This document shows positions 24,182 through 32,559 of a stretch of 41,030 bases of DNA, piece by piece. The notes beneath the pieces are model-generated. The model saw nothing but the letters and a program-made list of their open reading frames with translations. It had not been told where the DNA came from and did not search any database. The position numbers and the translations under genes were made by a program. Location of the stretch: contig DVJL01000107.1 of the NCBI GenBank assembly GCA_018716805.1, positions 1-41,030 of the forward strand, in the 5' to 3' direction. Source of the stretch: Candidatus Faecivicinus avistercoris (GTDB lineage Bacteria > Bacillota > Clostridia > Christensenellales > Aristaeellaceae). The first letter of the stretch is position 1, and every line of letters begins with the position of its first letter.

Positions 24182-25159
24182 ATGAAAGCTGCGTTTCCGC
24201 TTCGCGGGCTGGCCATCCACCCGGAAGAATTCGACCGGGAAATGCTCGAAATGTGCACCCGGGCGAAGCTGAATCACCTGAGCCTGCACCCCGTCGGCGG
24301 GCCGGGCGCGGCGCAGTCGCTGGAGGACGCGATTGCTGCGCACATGCTGCCGGAAAGCCGGGCGCTTCGGCTGGAGGCGTCGGCGCGGGGCATTGGCCTG
24401 GCCTACGAGGCGCATGCGCTGTCCTGGCTGTTGCCGCGGTCGCTGTTTGACCGGCACCCCGAATGGTTCCGCATGGACGAGCGCGGCGAGCGCGTCCGCG
24501 AGGTCAACCTCTGCGCGTCCTGCGAGGAGGCGCTGGCCTACGTCGCCGGGCGAATGGAGTGGCTGGCGCGGTTGCTGGACGTTGGCCAGAGCCGGTATTT
24601 TTACTGGCTGGACGATGCCGCCGGGACGCCGTGCCGCTGCCCCGACTGCCGCAGGCTCTCGCCCAGCGACCAGCAGATGCGCGTGGTCAACGCCATGCTG
24701 ACCGGGCTGCGGCGGGCGAATCCCGCCGCCCAGCTGTGCTACCTCGCCTATGGCGATGCGCTGGAACCGCCGCGCCGCGTCGAGCCGCTGCCCGGCGTAT
24801 TCCTCGAATACGCGCCGTTTCGGCGGGATTTTACCCGGCCGCTGGCCGACCCGGACTGCGCCCAGAACCGCCGGGAAATCGGGCCGCTTCGCGACCTGCT
24901 CGCCTGCTTTGGCGCAAAGGGCGCGCGCGTGCTGGAGTATTGGATGGACAATTCCCTCTATTCCGGCTGGAAAAAGCCGCCGAAGCCGCTCGCGCTGGCC
25001 GAGGACGTCATGGCGGCGGATCTGGAACTCTATGACTCGCTCGGCTTTCAGGAAATCGTCAGCTTTGGTTGCTATCTCGGCGCGGATTACCGCGCGCTCT
25101 ACGGCGATCCGCCCATCGAACGGTACGGAGATCTGCTCTATGGAGTTGTGAGAGAATGA
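24182..25159 (+). CDS. DUF4838-like predicted glycosidase-fold protein
   Basis: A 325-residue protein resembling the DUF4838 family, proteins with a TIM-barrel fold related to family 20 hexosaminidases. Support comes from the cysteine cluster CRCPDCRRLSPSDQQ near residues 150-165, the preceding YFYWLDD, and later YWMDNSLYSGWKKP. It has no signal peptide, so it would act in the cytoplasm. It lies in the sugar operon after the oxidoreductase, and a ribosome binding site (GGAAGGAG, six bases) is clear. It is shorter than many family members. The name is by motif and context and is less certain than its neighbours. Confidence 0.65.
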   Translation: MKAAFPLRGLAIHPEEFDREMLEMCTRAKLNHLSLHPVGGPGAAQSLEDAIAAHMLPESRALRLEASARGIGLAYEAHALSWLLPRSLFDRHPEWFRMDERGERVREVNLCASCEEALAYVAGRMEWLARLLDVGQSRYFYWLDDAAGTPCRCPDCRRLSPSDQQMRVVNAMLTGLRRANPAAQLCYLAYGDALEPPRRVEPLPGVFLEYAPFRRDFTRPLADPDCAQNRREIGPLRDLLACFGAKGARVLEYWMDNSLYSGWKKPPKPLALAEDVMAADLELYDSLGFQEIVSFGCYLGADYRALYGDPPIERYGDLLYGVVRE

Positions 25160-25302
25160 GACGGGCGCTTCAAGCGCGGCGGCCATTTCAAGGGAGGATG
25201 GAGGAGGGCGCACTCATGCACGTTTGGAAACTGTGCGCTCTGAAGCCCGTAGAGGAGGTTGATGCTTCCGGGGGAAGTCCGATTGCCGTATCCCCAAATC
25301 AT

Positions 25303-25336
25303 ATAGTCCCGGCCGCGTTCCAACGGCCGGGACTAT
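25303..25336. terminator. Bidirectional terminator between convergent genes
   Basis: ATAGTCCCGGCCG (25303-25315) and CGGCCGGGACTAT (25324-25336) form a perfect 13-bp stem with an 8-base loop. It lies between the end of the sugar operon and the convergent deacetylase gene. The flanks are short on T but the stem is the strongest in the window. Confidence 0.75.
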
Positions 25337-25354
25337 TCTTGATGGGGAAGGGGA

Positions 25355-26563
25355 TCATGCGCTGCCGAACAGGCGGGTCTGCGTCTCGACGTCGGCGACG
25401 CCGGTGGCGGGGAGGCCGTTGTCGGACTGGAATTTCCGGATGGCCTCGACGGTGCTGTCGCCATACACGCCGTCGGCGGGATTGCCTTGGGTGGCGGTCT
25501 TGGAATGGCCGTCCAGATAGCCCAGCTCGGCCAGCTTCTGCTGGATGCAGACCACCGACCATGAATAGTCGCCCTTTTTCTGTTCGCGATATTCGACGGC
25601 GTATTCCTGCGGCTCCGGCATGGTGGTCTCGAGGGTGGAGATGTCGCTGGTGGCGTTTTCCTCCAGCCCGCACAGCTCGTTGAGCGTGACCAGTTCATAG
25701 CCCTGCGAGACCGCATAGGGGATGAATTCCCTGAGCTTCGCCGTGTCGGAATCCGTGGTGTGGAACAGGTAGATCGCGCCCGGCTTGAGGGCTTCCTTGA
25801 TCTGTTCCATCGTCGCGTCCGAGCCGGAGATCGACCAATCGGCGATCGCCAGATAGCCGAGCTGCTTGAGGTAGTTGTGCGTGCGCTGATCGTACTCGCC
25901 GTCGCCGCCCATCAGGCGGAAGAAGTGCTGCTGGTAGTTGACGCCCAGCGCGGCGCTGACCGCGGCGGACTGCTGCCAGATTTCCTTGGCCATCTCCTCT
26001 TCGGAAAGGCGGAAGATGCGCGCGTGGCTCCATGTGTGGTTCTCGATCTCAAAACCCATGTCAAACACGCAGACCTTGAGGATGTCGGACATGCCGTCGC
26101 GCAGGACGTTCTGGCCGATGGGGAACAGCGTGAGCTTTCCGCCGTTGTTGTAGGCGGTTGCCGCGATCGTCTTGAGGTTTTCCATCTGGAAGCAATCGTC
26201 CACCGTGATGGCGATGCGCTTGCTCTCCGTGCTGCCGTGCTTGACCACCGGCAGGTATTCAAAGGACGTCTCCTGCACCGCCGGTTCCTCCGTGGGCTGA
26301 GCGGTGGGCGCCTGCGTCGGCTGGGTGGTCGGCTCCGCCGTGGCGGCAGGGGGGATCTCAGTGGGCAGCGCGGTCGGCTGTTCCGCCGGGAGCTGAAGCG
26401 TCTGTCCGACGCCCATCGTCGTCACATCGTCCGCTCTGCTGGAATTCGCCGTGACTGCCGCGATGACGACCGCGATGAGCACCATGGCGGCACATCCCAC
26501 TGCGCCGATCCAATAGATGCGGTTGCTCCGACGGCCGCGCCTTCTATACCGTCTCCTCGCCAT
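25355..26563 (-). CDS. Membrane-anchored polysaccharide deacetylase with peptidoglycan-binding domain
   Basis: A 402-residue exported protein. Residues 1-12 are very basic and a membrane anchor follows (about 17-37). A Thr/Pro-rich linker covers about 55-95. The NodB-type deacetylase domain (about 110-290) keeps the metal and catalytic residues: D122 and D123 in TVDDCF, H176 and H180 in ENHTWSH, and H268 in LFHTT. The usual glycine after the two aspartates is replaced by cysteine. A PG_binding_1 domain ends the protein (about 325-400). It probably removes acetyl groups from wall glycans. AGGAGGTT precedes the start. Its paralogue lies immediately upstream. Confidence 0.88.
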   Translation of the reverse strand: MARRRYRRRGRRSNRIYWIGAVGCAAMVLIAVVIAAVTANSSRADDVTTMGVGQTLQLPAEQPTALPTEIPPAATAEPTTQPTQAPTAQPTEEPAVQETSFEYLPVVKHGSTESKRIAITVDDCFQMENLKTIAATAYNNGGKLTLFPIGQNVLRDGMSDILKVCVFDMGFEIENHTWSHARIFRLSEEEMAKEIWQQSAAVSAALGVNYQQHFFRLMGGDGEYDQRTHNYLKQLGYLAIADWSISGSDATMEQIKEALKPGAIYLFHTTDSDTAKLREFIPYAVSQGYELVTLNELCGLEENATSDISTLETTMPEPQEYAVEYREQKKGDYSWSVVCIQQKLAELGYLDGHSKTATQGNPADGVYGDSTVEAIRKFQSDNGLPATGVADVETQTRLFGSA

Positions 26564-26747
26564 ATACTGAACCTCCTGAACGCCCTCGCCCAGAGCGGGG
26601 CGCGTGATTTTGGGGATGATTCAACCGCCGGGTTTCGTGCCGGCGGCCGCATTTGTTTGAGCATTTATTTGACTTATATATGGCGAATAAAGTTCATTTT
26701 GAAACGTTAATTTTTTATAAAATGTCGAACTGTGGCGCAGAGATGAG

Positions 26748-27986
26748 TTATTCCGCCCCGGCGGAGGGCTGAGGGGTCGCCGTCGCCACGGGTCGGATGG
26801 TCGGCGTCGGCCCCGAATTGGCCGGGGCGTCGTCCGCAAACAGGCGGTTTTGCGTTTCGGTCGTGGCGATGCCGGTGCCCATCAGGCCGCACGCGGCCTG
26901 AAACTGGCTGATGGCGGAGCTGGTGCTCTCGCCGTAGATGCCGTCGACGCCGTCCTGCGCGAGATAGCCCAGCTCGGCCAGCCGGCTCTGAACCAGCAGC
27001 ACCTGCCATGCGCGGTCGCCGACGCTCAGCGAAATGCGCACCGGCTCGTAGTCCTGAAGCGCGGGCATGACCTGCGAGAGGATGTCCGTCTCCGAGGCGG
27101 TCATGGCGTTGTCCTCGTAGCCGAGGAGTTCGTTGAGCGTGACCATCTCGTATCCCTGATCGGCGGCGAATTCCATAAACGAGATCAGCTTGCGCACGTC
27201 CTCCTCCGAGGTGTTGAACAGGTAGATGTTGCCCGGCTCGAGGGAGGACATCAGGTCCTCGAGCGACGTGGCCGACGCGGAGACCGTCCACGTGACGATC
27301 GCGTCGTAGCCCAGCTGCTTGAGGTAGGCGTGCGTGCGCGTGTCGCGCGCGCCGGAGCCGCCGTACATGCGGAAGAAGTGCATGTCGTAGTCCAGCCCGA
27401 GCACATAGTCGACGGCGATGTCGGCCGACCAGATCTCGACCGCCAGTTCGGTTTCGGACAGCCGGTAGAGCTGGCCGTTGCTCCACGTCCGGTTTTCGAC
27501 CTCGAAGCCCAGATCCTGCACGCACGAGCGGATGATGTCGTCCATGCCGTCCTCCATGACCGCCTGTCCCAGCGGGAACAGCGTGAGCTTCGCGCCGTAG
27601 TGCTGTGCCGCCGCGAGCGCGTAACCGAGGTTGGTCTGATTGGTGCATTCATCCAGCGTGATGGCGATCACGTTCTCGTCGGTCTCGCCGCGGGAATAGA
27701 CGGGCAGAAAGTCATACGTCGCCTCGGCCGTCCCGGGCGTGGCCGTCGGGCTGGCCTCGGGCGAGGGCTCCGCGCTGGGCGCGGGCGTGGCGGTGTCCAG
27801 GCTCAGCGGCGCGGGCGTCGCGGAATTCGCGCCGGACTGCGCGAGGGTCAGCATGGAATTCTCGCGATGCTCGGCAATCCGGGATTGGATGGCGATGGCG
27901 GCGCACAGCGCCGCCGCACAGATCACCAGCGCCGTAATCAGAAAGGAATAGACGCGCCCGCTTCGGCTGGACTTCTTTTTGGACAT
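26748..27986 (-). CDS. Catalytically degenerate paralogue of the polysaccharide deacetylase
   Basis: A 412-residue paralogue of the downstream deacetylase with the same order: membrane anchor (about 10-30), Thr/Pro/Ala linker, NodB-like domain, and C-terminal peptidoglycan-binding domain. All key catalytic positions differ. TVDDC is TLDEC (D112, E113), the HxxxH pair is R166 and N170 (ENRTWSN), and the later histidine is N258 (LFNTS). The fold should be kept, but metal-dependent deacetylation is very unlikely. A binding, scaffold or regulatory role is possible. The frame is intact, so it is not a simple pseudogene. The start is chosen for GAGGT six bases upstream; a longer in-frame reading passes through promoter and repeat sequence. 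Confidence 0.85.
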   Translation of the reverse strand: MSKKKSSRSGRVYSFLITALVICAAALCAAIAIQSRIAEHRENSMLTLAQSGANSATPAPLSLDTATPAPSAEPSPEASPTATPGTAEATYDFLPVYSRGETDENVIAITLDECTNQTNLGYALAAAQHYGAKLTLFPLGQAVMEDGMDDIIRSCVQDLGFEVENRTWSNGQLYRLSETELAVEIWSADIAVDYVLGLDYDMHFFRMYGGSGARDTRTHAYLKQLGYDAIVTWTVSASATSLEDLMSSLEPGNIYLFNTSEEDVRKLISFMEFAADQGYEMVTLNELLGYEDNAMTASETDILSQVMPALQDYEPVRISLSVGDRAWQVLLVQSRLAELGYLAQDGVDGIYGESTSSAISQFQAACGLMGTGIATTETQNRLFADDAPANSGPTPTIRPVATATPQPSAGAE

Positions 27987-28008
27987 GGGCATACCTCGCA
28001 CAGTGACA

Positions 28009-28043
28009 GTATCAACAATTTTAGTATAGCATTCTTTTGATAC
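28009..28043 (-). promoter_or_regulatory. Promoter of the degenerate deacetylase gene, framed by an inverted repeat
   Basis: On the minus strand TGCTATACT gives an extended -10 box (TATACT at 28023-28028). It is flanked by GTATCAA (28009-28015) and TTGATAC (28037-28043), perfect 7-bp inverted arms, one on each side. Binding at both arms could block the promoter. Confidence 0.5.
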
Positions 28044-28087
28044 GCCCATGTGACGAACGCATGAAGAAATCCCGCCGATATTTCGAC

Positions 28088-28325
28088 GGGATTTCGGAGC
28101 GCCCAAAACCCCATGGGAGAGCGCGAGAGGGCAAAGCCCTCTCGCAAAAATCGTTTCCCGGCACGGCGTGTACGTCGGGAACGGGTGCTGATTTTTGCGT
28201 CGGGAAATCCCATTTCCCAGAGCAAAAATCGCTTCCTTGCACAATTTGCGGCCAGAGTTTTCGCAGAAAACTCAAGCAAATTGTGGTGGGGGTGGCAGTG
28301 GCGGGGGAGCGGAGCTCCCCCGTCC
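28088..28325. repeat. Modular stem-loop repeat, copy 1
   Basis: About 240 bp of non-coding DNA made almost entirely of hairpins. They are GCGAGAGGGC/GCCCTCTCGC (28123-28145), GGGAAAT/ATTTCCC (28202-28218), CACAATTTGC/GCAAATTGTG (28240-28285) enclosing GAGTTTTC/GAAAACTC, and GGGGGAGC/GCTCCCCC (28303-28321). The same modules occur near 30.9 and 38.2 kb in the opposite orientation. It lies between the two-component operon and the deacetylase promoter. Confidence 0.85.
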
Positions 28326-28333
28326 ACAATCCT

Positions 28334-30079
28334 CTACGATGCCTTATCCGCCTCGGCGGGGCGGTGGATCGTGAAGGAGAACTCGGAGCCCTTGCCGCGC
28401 TCGCTGGTGACCCAGATCTCCTCGTCCATGCGCTTGAGCAGCTCCTTGGCGATGGACAACCCCAGGCCGCTGCCCTTGCCGCTGTGGGCCTTGTCGACCT
28501 TGTAGAACCGGTCGAACACATAGGGCAGGTCCTCGTCGTCGATGCCGACGCCGGTGTCGCCGACGGTCAGCACGACCTTTTCGTCGTCCCACGCCGCGCT
28601 GACGCGGACGCTGCCGGACTCGGTGTACTTGATGGCGTTGTCCAGCAGGATGATGAGCATCTGCTCGACGCGGTCGGCATTGGCGTAGACGACGGGGCAG
28701 TCGGAGAAGTCGGTCAGAACCTCCAGCTCCAGCCCGTGCTCCTTCGCAATGGTGTTGTAGCGGTCGCAGACGTCATAGACCAGGTCGTCCAGCCGGATGC
28801 GCGATTTCTGGATCGCCAGCGTTCCGCTCTGCAGCCGCGAAAGCTCCAGCTGGTCGTTGATCAGCCGCGAAAGCCGCATGACCTCGCGCAGGATGATGTC
28901 GTAATAGCGCATCCTGTCGGCCTCCGAAGTGACCATGCCCTCCTTCAGCGGCTCGATCAGCGCGCGCATGGCGGTCAGCGGCGTGCGCAGCTCGTGGGAA
29001 ACGTTGGAAACGTACTCCCGCCGCGTGCGCTCCAGCCGCTCCAGCTGCGTGATGTCGGAGAACAGGCCGACCGCGCCGGCGATGGCGTTCAGTTCGTCAA
29101 AGATGGGGGAGATCGTCATCCGCAGCGTCATGTCGCGCACGCTCAGGTTGCGCGTCATGGGCTGGCCGGACTTCATGACCTCGTCGAAGTCGTCCCAGAC
29201 GGACTTGTCGGGGATGACCTTCATCCGCGGATCAGGCAGGTGGATCACCGGCTTCTGCCGCGTGAACATCCGCTCCAGCGCGGGATTCGTGTGCGTGACG
29301 TGGCCGGCGTCGTCGATGGCGACGATGCCCTCGCTCAGGCCGTCGATCATGTGCCTGAGGCGGTTGCGCTCGAGGATGAGCGTGTACATGCTGCGCGAGA
29401 GCTGGGTGCTGACGTTGTTCAGCGCCCGGGCCAGTTCGCCGATTTCACCGGGCTGCTGCTCGTCGCCGCGGGCGTCGAGGTTGCCGTCGGCGATGGCGGT
29501 GGCGACGTCGCGCAGCTTGGCGATCGGCCGGACGACGGGCAGAAGCAGCCCGTGGGCGAGCGCGACGCCCGCGCCGGCGCCGGCCAGCAGCCCGGCCATC
29601 ACGCCGATCAGCGCCCACAGCGCGCCGCCGGAACCGGCCGGCAGCATCGCGACCAGCGCCGCCTGCACCGAGCCGTCCGGGGCATAGGCGGGGATGGCCG
29701 CCAGCGCGAACGTCTGGCCGTCGATGTGCGCAGTGTCGAGCGTTTCCAAACCTGTCAGCGCGTCCGCCGCCGGGAGCAGGGCCGGTTCGGGCAGCGGCTG
29801 TCCGCTCTGCGTCAGGCATTCGCTGCTCGCCTCGCCGACGAGCCACGCGCGGCCTCCCTGGCGCGCAAACACCGCCGCGCCTCCGGAGAGCTGCGCGGCG
29901 TCTTCGGCGGCCATTCCGGCCAGCTCGCGCGCCTGCTCAAGCACGCTGGCCCGGGCGGATTCCGTTCCCGCACGCGCGTCCAGCAGCAGATAGACGGGAA
30001 ATCCTACGGCGACCGCCACCAAGGCGACGATCGCCGTAAAGAGCACTGCGCGCTGAATCAGCACGCTCTGCTTTTTCAT
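28334..30079 (-). CDS. Membrane sensor histidine kinase (PhoR/WalK-like)
   Basis: A 581-residue sensor kinase. It has a membrane segment at about 10-32, an extracellular region of about 115 residues, and a second membrane segment near 150-175. A HAMP domain (about 180-230) and a PAS domain (about 235-340) follow. The HisKA domain holds the phospho-acceptor H362 in SHELRTP. The HATPase domain has the N box LLDNAIKYT and the motifs GDTGVGI and GSGLGLSIAKEL. Its ATG overlaps the regulator stop codon by four bases. Domain order matches PhoR and WalK kinases of Bacillota, which respond to phosphate or wall state. Context does not decide which. Confidence 0.93.
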   Translation of the reverse strand: MKKQSVLIQRAVLFTAIVALVAVAVGFPVYLLLDARAGTESARASVLEQARELAGMAAEDAAQLSGGAAVFARQGGRAWLVGEASSECLTQSGQPLPEPALLPAADALTGLETLDTAHIDGQTFALAAIPAYAPDGSVQAALVAMLPAGSGGALWALIGVMAGLLAGAGAGVALAHGLLLPVVRPIAKLRDVATAIADGNLDARGDEQQPGEIGELARALNNVSTQLSRSMYTLILERNRLRHMIDGLSEGIVAIDDAGHVTHTNPALERMFTRQKPVIHLPDPRMKVIPDKSVWDDFDEVMKSGQPMTRNLSVRDMTLRMTISPIFDELNAIAGAVGLFSDITQLERLERTRREYVSNVSHELRTPLTAMRALIEPLKEGMVTSEADRMRYYDIILREVMRLSRLINDQLELSRLQSGTLAIQKSRIRLDDLVYDVCDRYNTIAKEHGLELEVLTDFSDCPVVYANADRVEQMLIILLDNAIKYTESGSVRVSAAWDDEKVVLTVGDTGVGIDDEDLPYVFDRFYKVDKAHSGKGSGLGLSIAKELLKRMDEEIWVTSERGKGSEFSFTIHRPAEADKAS

Positions 30080-30771
30080 GTGTTGACCTCAAATCGATAG
30101 CCGACGCCGTACACCGTCTTGAGCGCCCACGGCACGTTTTCCTGCGGCAGCTTCTGCCGGATGCGCTTGATGTGGGCGTCCACGGTGCGGGTATCGCCGA
30201 AATAGTCGTAGCCCCAGACGCGGGAGAGGATCTGCTCGCGCGAGAAGACCTGGCCGACGTTGCTGGTCAGCATGTGCAGGATTTCGACTTCCTTCGGCGT
30301 GCAGGGAATGACCTTTCCGGCCGCCTTGACCTGATAATTTTCCAGGCTGATCTCCAGCTGCGGCAGGCGAATGATCGTGCTGTCCTCGTCGCTGGCCTTC
30401 TCGGAGAAGCGGCGCAGCACGGCCTTGATGCGCGCCAGGACTTCGCGCGGGCTGAACGGCTTGACAATGTAATCGTCCGCGCCCAGTTCCAGACCGAGAA
30501 TGCGGTCGATCTCCTCGCCCTTTGCGGTGAGCATGATGATCGGCAGCGAGCTGGTCTGGCGGATCTGGCGGCAGACGTCGATGCCCGATACGCGCGGCAT
30601 CATCAGATCCAGCACCATCATATCGGGATGGAGACTTTCCACCATATCCAGAGCCTGTTGGCCATCGTAGGCGCTCTGGTGCTCGTACCCCTCCGATTCC
30701 AGATACAACCCCAGCGACTCATGCACCACCGGGTCGTCATCCGCGATCAGAATAAGAGGATACATAGACAT
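30076..30771 (-). CDS. OmpR/PhoB-family response regulator
   Basis: A 231-residue regulator, normal length for the family. The receiver domain (about 1-120) has D11-D13 in the acidic pocket, phospho-acceptor D55 (MMVLDLMMPR) and the KPF motif (IVKPFSP). A winged-helix DNA-binding domain occupies about 130-230 (LTSNVGQVFSREQILSRVWG, then DAHIKRIRQKL). It is the first gene of the pair and overlaps the kinase gene. A consensus promoter precedes it. GGGGTGAT serves as the ribosome binding site. Confidence 0.94.
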   Translation of the reverse strand: MSMYPLILIADDDPVVHESLGLYLESEGYEHQSAYDGQQALDMVESLHPDMMVLDLMMPRVSGIDVCRQIRQTSSLPIIMLTAKGEEIDRILGLELGADDYIVKPFSPREVLARIKAVLRRFSEKASDEDSTIIRLPQLEISLENYQVKAAGKVIPCTPKEVEILHMLTSNVGQVFSREQILSRVWGYDYFGDTRTVDAHIKRIRQKLPQENVPWALKTVYGVGYRFEVNT

Positions 30772-30803
30772 AATATCACCCCGAGAATCACATTTCTATC
30801 TTT

Positions 30804-30832
30804 ATTATAACCACATTCCGGGGAAGTTGCAA
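30804..30832 (-). promoter_or_regulatory. Promoter of the PhoB/PhoR-like operon
   Basis: On the minus strand TTGCAA (30827-30832) and TATAAT (30804-30809) are separated by 17 bases. The -10 box ends 33 bases before the regulator start codon. Confidence 0.8.
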
Positions 30833-30933
30833 CACTTATTAAAAACTGCCTAAATATTGTCGAAATCGGCCAAGCCCGTGCGCCCCAGCGCCTTTGAGCA
30901 CCCGCGCGGCCGGATGGAAGAAATTGGCCAGCC

Positions 30934-31105
30934 TTTGTGGACGGGGGAGCCAGCTCCCCCGCCACGACCACCCCCTACCACAATTTGCTTGAGTTTTCCT
31001 TCAGAAAACTCCGGCCGCAAATTGTGCAAGGAAGACATTTTTCTTCCGGGAAATGGGATTTCCCTTCAGAAAAATATCGCAAATCCGACGCACTTGTCGC
31101 CGGAT
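30934..31105. repeat. Modular stem-loop repeat, copy 2
   Basis: This copy is in the opposite orientation to copy 1. It has GGGGGAGC/GCTCCCCC (30943-30960), CACAATTTGC/GCAAATTGTG (30979-31026) enclosing GAGTTTTC/GAAAACTC, and GGGAAAT/ATTTCCC (31048-31064). The right end is more diverged and includes another pairing, AAATCCG/CGGATTT, near 31082-31106. It lies between two divergent promoters. Confidence 0.85.
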
Positions 31106-31166
31106 TTGATTTTACGGGCTGTTCTGCGTAGCTTTTTTGACAAGTTACCGCCACCCGCTTCCGGCG

Positions 31167-31195
31167 TTGACTTTTTCAATCCCGGCCTCTATAAT
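31167..31195 (+). promoter_or_regulatory. Promoter of the RNA methyltransferase gene
   Basis: TTGACT (31167-31172) and TATAAT (31190-31195) are separated by 17 bases, close to perfect consensus. The leader contains a GC-rich hairpin (near 31213-31234) and a T6 run just before the start codon. Confidence 0.85.
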
Positions 31196-31251
31196 GGAGG
31201 GAGAACAGCCGCGACCGCCCTGCCGGGGCGGGCGGCGAGGGGGCGTTTTTT

Positions 31252-32025
31252 GTGGAGCGGATTACCAGCGCGAAGAATTCCGTCGTGCGTGCGATGCGGG
31301 AGCTGAAGGACCGGCGCGCGCGCGAAGCCACCGGCCGCATCCTCGTGGAGGGCGAGGTGATGATCCGGGAGGCGCTCGCCTGCGGCCTTCAACCGTTCGA
31401 CCTGCTGGCGGAGGATCGCTTTGAGGTGCTGGCCGGGGAGATGGCGGCGGCGGGCGCGCGGGCGTACCTCGTACCGCGGAGCCTGCTGGAGTCGGTCTGC
31501 GAGACGCGCACGCCGCAGGGCGTCTGCGCGAGCTTTTCCATGCCCGAGCCGCTTCAGCCCGGGGCGGAATTGCCGGATGCGGTCGTCGCGCTGGACGGCG
31601 TGCAGGATCCGGGCAACGTCGGCACGATCTGGCGCACGGCCGATGCGGCAGGCTTCGGCGCGCTGCTGCTCGGCGAGGGCAGCGCCGATCCGCTCTCGCC
31701 GAAGGTGCTCCGGGCGGCGATGGGATCGGGCTTTCGAGTGCCGTTTGGCCGCGCGGAGCCGCTGGGCGAGGCGCTGTCCGCGCTGTCCGCGCGCGGCTAT
31801 TCGATCATCGCCTCCGCACTCGATGGCGACGATTTCTACTGCCGGCCGGATCCCGGGCGGCGGATCGCGCTGATCGTCGGCAACGAGGCGCGTGGCATCC
31901 GCCCGGAGATCCTCGCGCGCGCCGACTATCGCCTGAAGCTGCCCATGCGCGGCGGGGCGGAATCCCTCAACGCCGCCGTGGCGGCGGGAATCTTCATGTA
32001 CGATCTGATAAATGCGCGCCGGTGA
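31252..32025 (+). CDS. SpoU/TrmH-family RNA 2'-O-methyltransferase
   Basis: A 257-residue protein that should methylate a ribose in rRNA or tRNA using S-adenosylmethionine. An N-terminal substrate-binding domain covers about 1-95 (SAKNSVVRAMRELKDRR). The SPOUT domain has all three motifs: DPGNVGTIWRTADAAG, IVGNEARGI, and LPMRGGAESLNAAVAAG, which form the knotted cofactor site. Length is typical of rlmB- and tsnR-like members. The start is a GTG behind GAGGGGGCG and a T6 run. The final 99 bases are copied almost exactly downstream. The exact RNA target cannot be told from sequence. Confidence 0.9.
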   Translation: MERITSAKNSVVRAMRELKDRRAREATGRILVEGEVMIREALACGLQPFDLLAEDRFEVLAGEMAAAGARAYLVPRSLLESVCETRTPQGVCASFSMPEPLQPGAELPDAVVALDGVQDPGNVGTIWRTADAAGFGALLLGEGSADPLSPKVLRAAMGSGFRVPFGRAEPLGEALSALSARGYSIIASALDGDDFYCRPDPGRRIALIVGNEARGIRPEILARADYRLKLPMRGGAESLNAAVAAGIFMYDLINARR

Positions 32026-32471
32026 GGGCACATTTTTCATGGGAAGGATTTTGCCGCACTGGCGAAGTGCCCGGAGGGCGCGGATCCGCGCGCAATCGAC
32101 CCTGCCGCGAGGAAAAGTATCGCCTGAAGCTGCCCATGCGCGGCGGGGCGGAGTCCCTCAACGCCGCCGTGGCGGCGGGGATCTTCATGTACGATCTGAT
32201 GAATGCGCGCCGGTGAGGGGCGCATTTTTCAGGGGAAGGATTGCGGCGCGAGAGGAACCGTGGGATACCGCGCGCGAGAAGGGGGCGGGGCAGGCGCGGA
32301 TTGCGCGGAATCAACTCGGAAGCTGTGCGACCTCCTGCCGCGCGTGCTCGCTTCATGGGAAGGATCGCGGCGCGAGAGGAACCGTGAGATGTCCCGCGCG
32401 AGAAGGGGCGGGGCAGGCGCGGATTGCGCGCAATCGACCCTGCCGCGAAGGAAAGGCCGCGCATAAGAGCC
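32026..32471. repeat. Duplicated 3' end of the methyltransferase gene and GC-rich direct repeats
   Basis: Bases 32118-32216 repeat 31927-32025 (the last 33 codons with the stop) with three differences, and the similarity continues about 30 bases past the stop. Further on, 32229-32311 and 32352-32437 are related GC-rich repeats (GGAAGGAT.GCGGCGCGAGAGG and so on). AATCGACCCTGCCGCGA occurs at both 32095 and 32433. The region holds no intact gene and reads as serial local duplication. Confidence 0.85.
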
Positions 32472-32498
32472 TCTTTCAATCGAAAAAATGAAAAAATG

Positions 32499-32540
32499 GA
32501 ACCCGTCGGGACGGTTGCCCGGCGGGTTCGCTGTCGTTTT
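32499..32540 (+). terminator. Terminator downstream of the methyltransferase gene
   Basis: GAACCCGTCGGG (32499-32510) pairs with CCCGGCGGGTTC (32518-32529) with one G-T pair and a 7-base loop. GCTGTCGTTTT follows. It lies after the duplicated region, on the plus strand. Confidence 0.65.
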
Positions 32541-32559
32541 GGAGTCCTGATTTTCCAGC

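Noticed and set aside
26748..27986. Pseudogene call for the degenerate deacetylase
   Set aside because: The frame is intact with promoter, ribosome binding site and all domains. Loss is limited to catalytic residues, which fits a pseudoenzyme better.
31200..31252. Leader terminator or riboswitch before the RNA methyltransferase
   Set aside because: A GC-rich hairpin and a T6 run exist but are not adjacent, and no known riboswitch core was recognised.
32022..32216. 64-residue frame containing the methyltransferase C-terminus
   Set aside because: It is the duplicated gene end preceded by unrelated sequence, with no ribosome binding site or N-terminal domain; treated as a duplication remnant.
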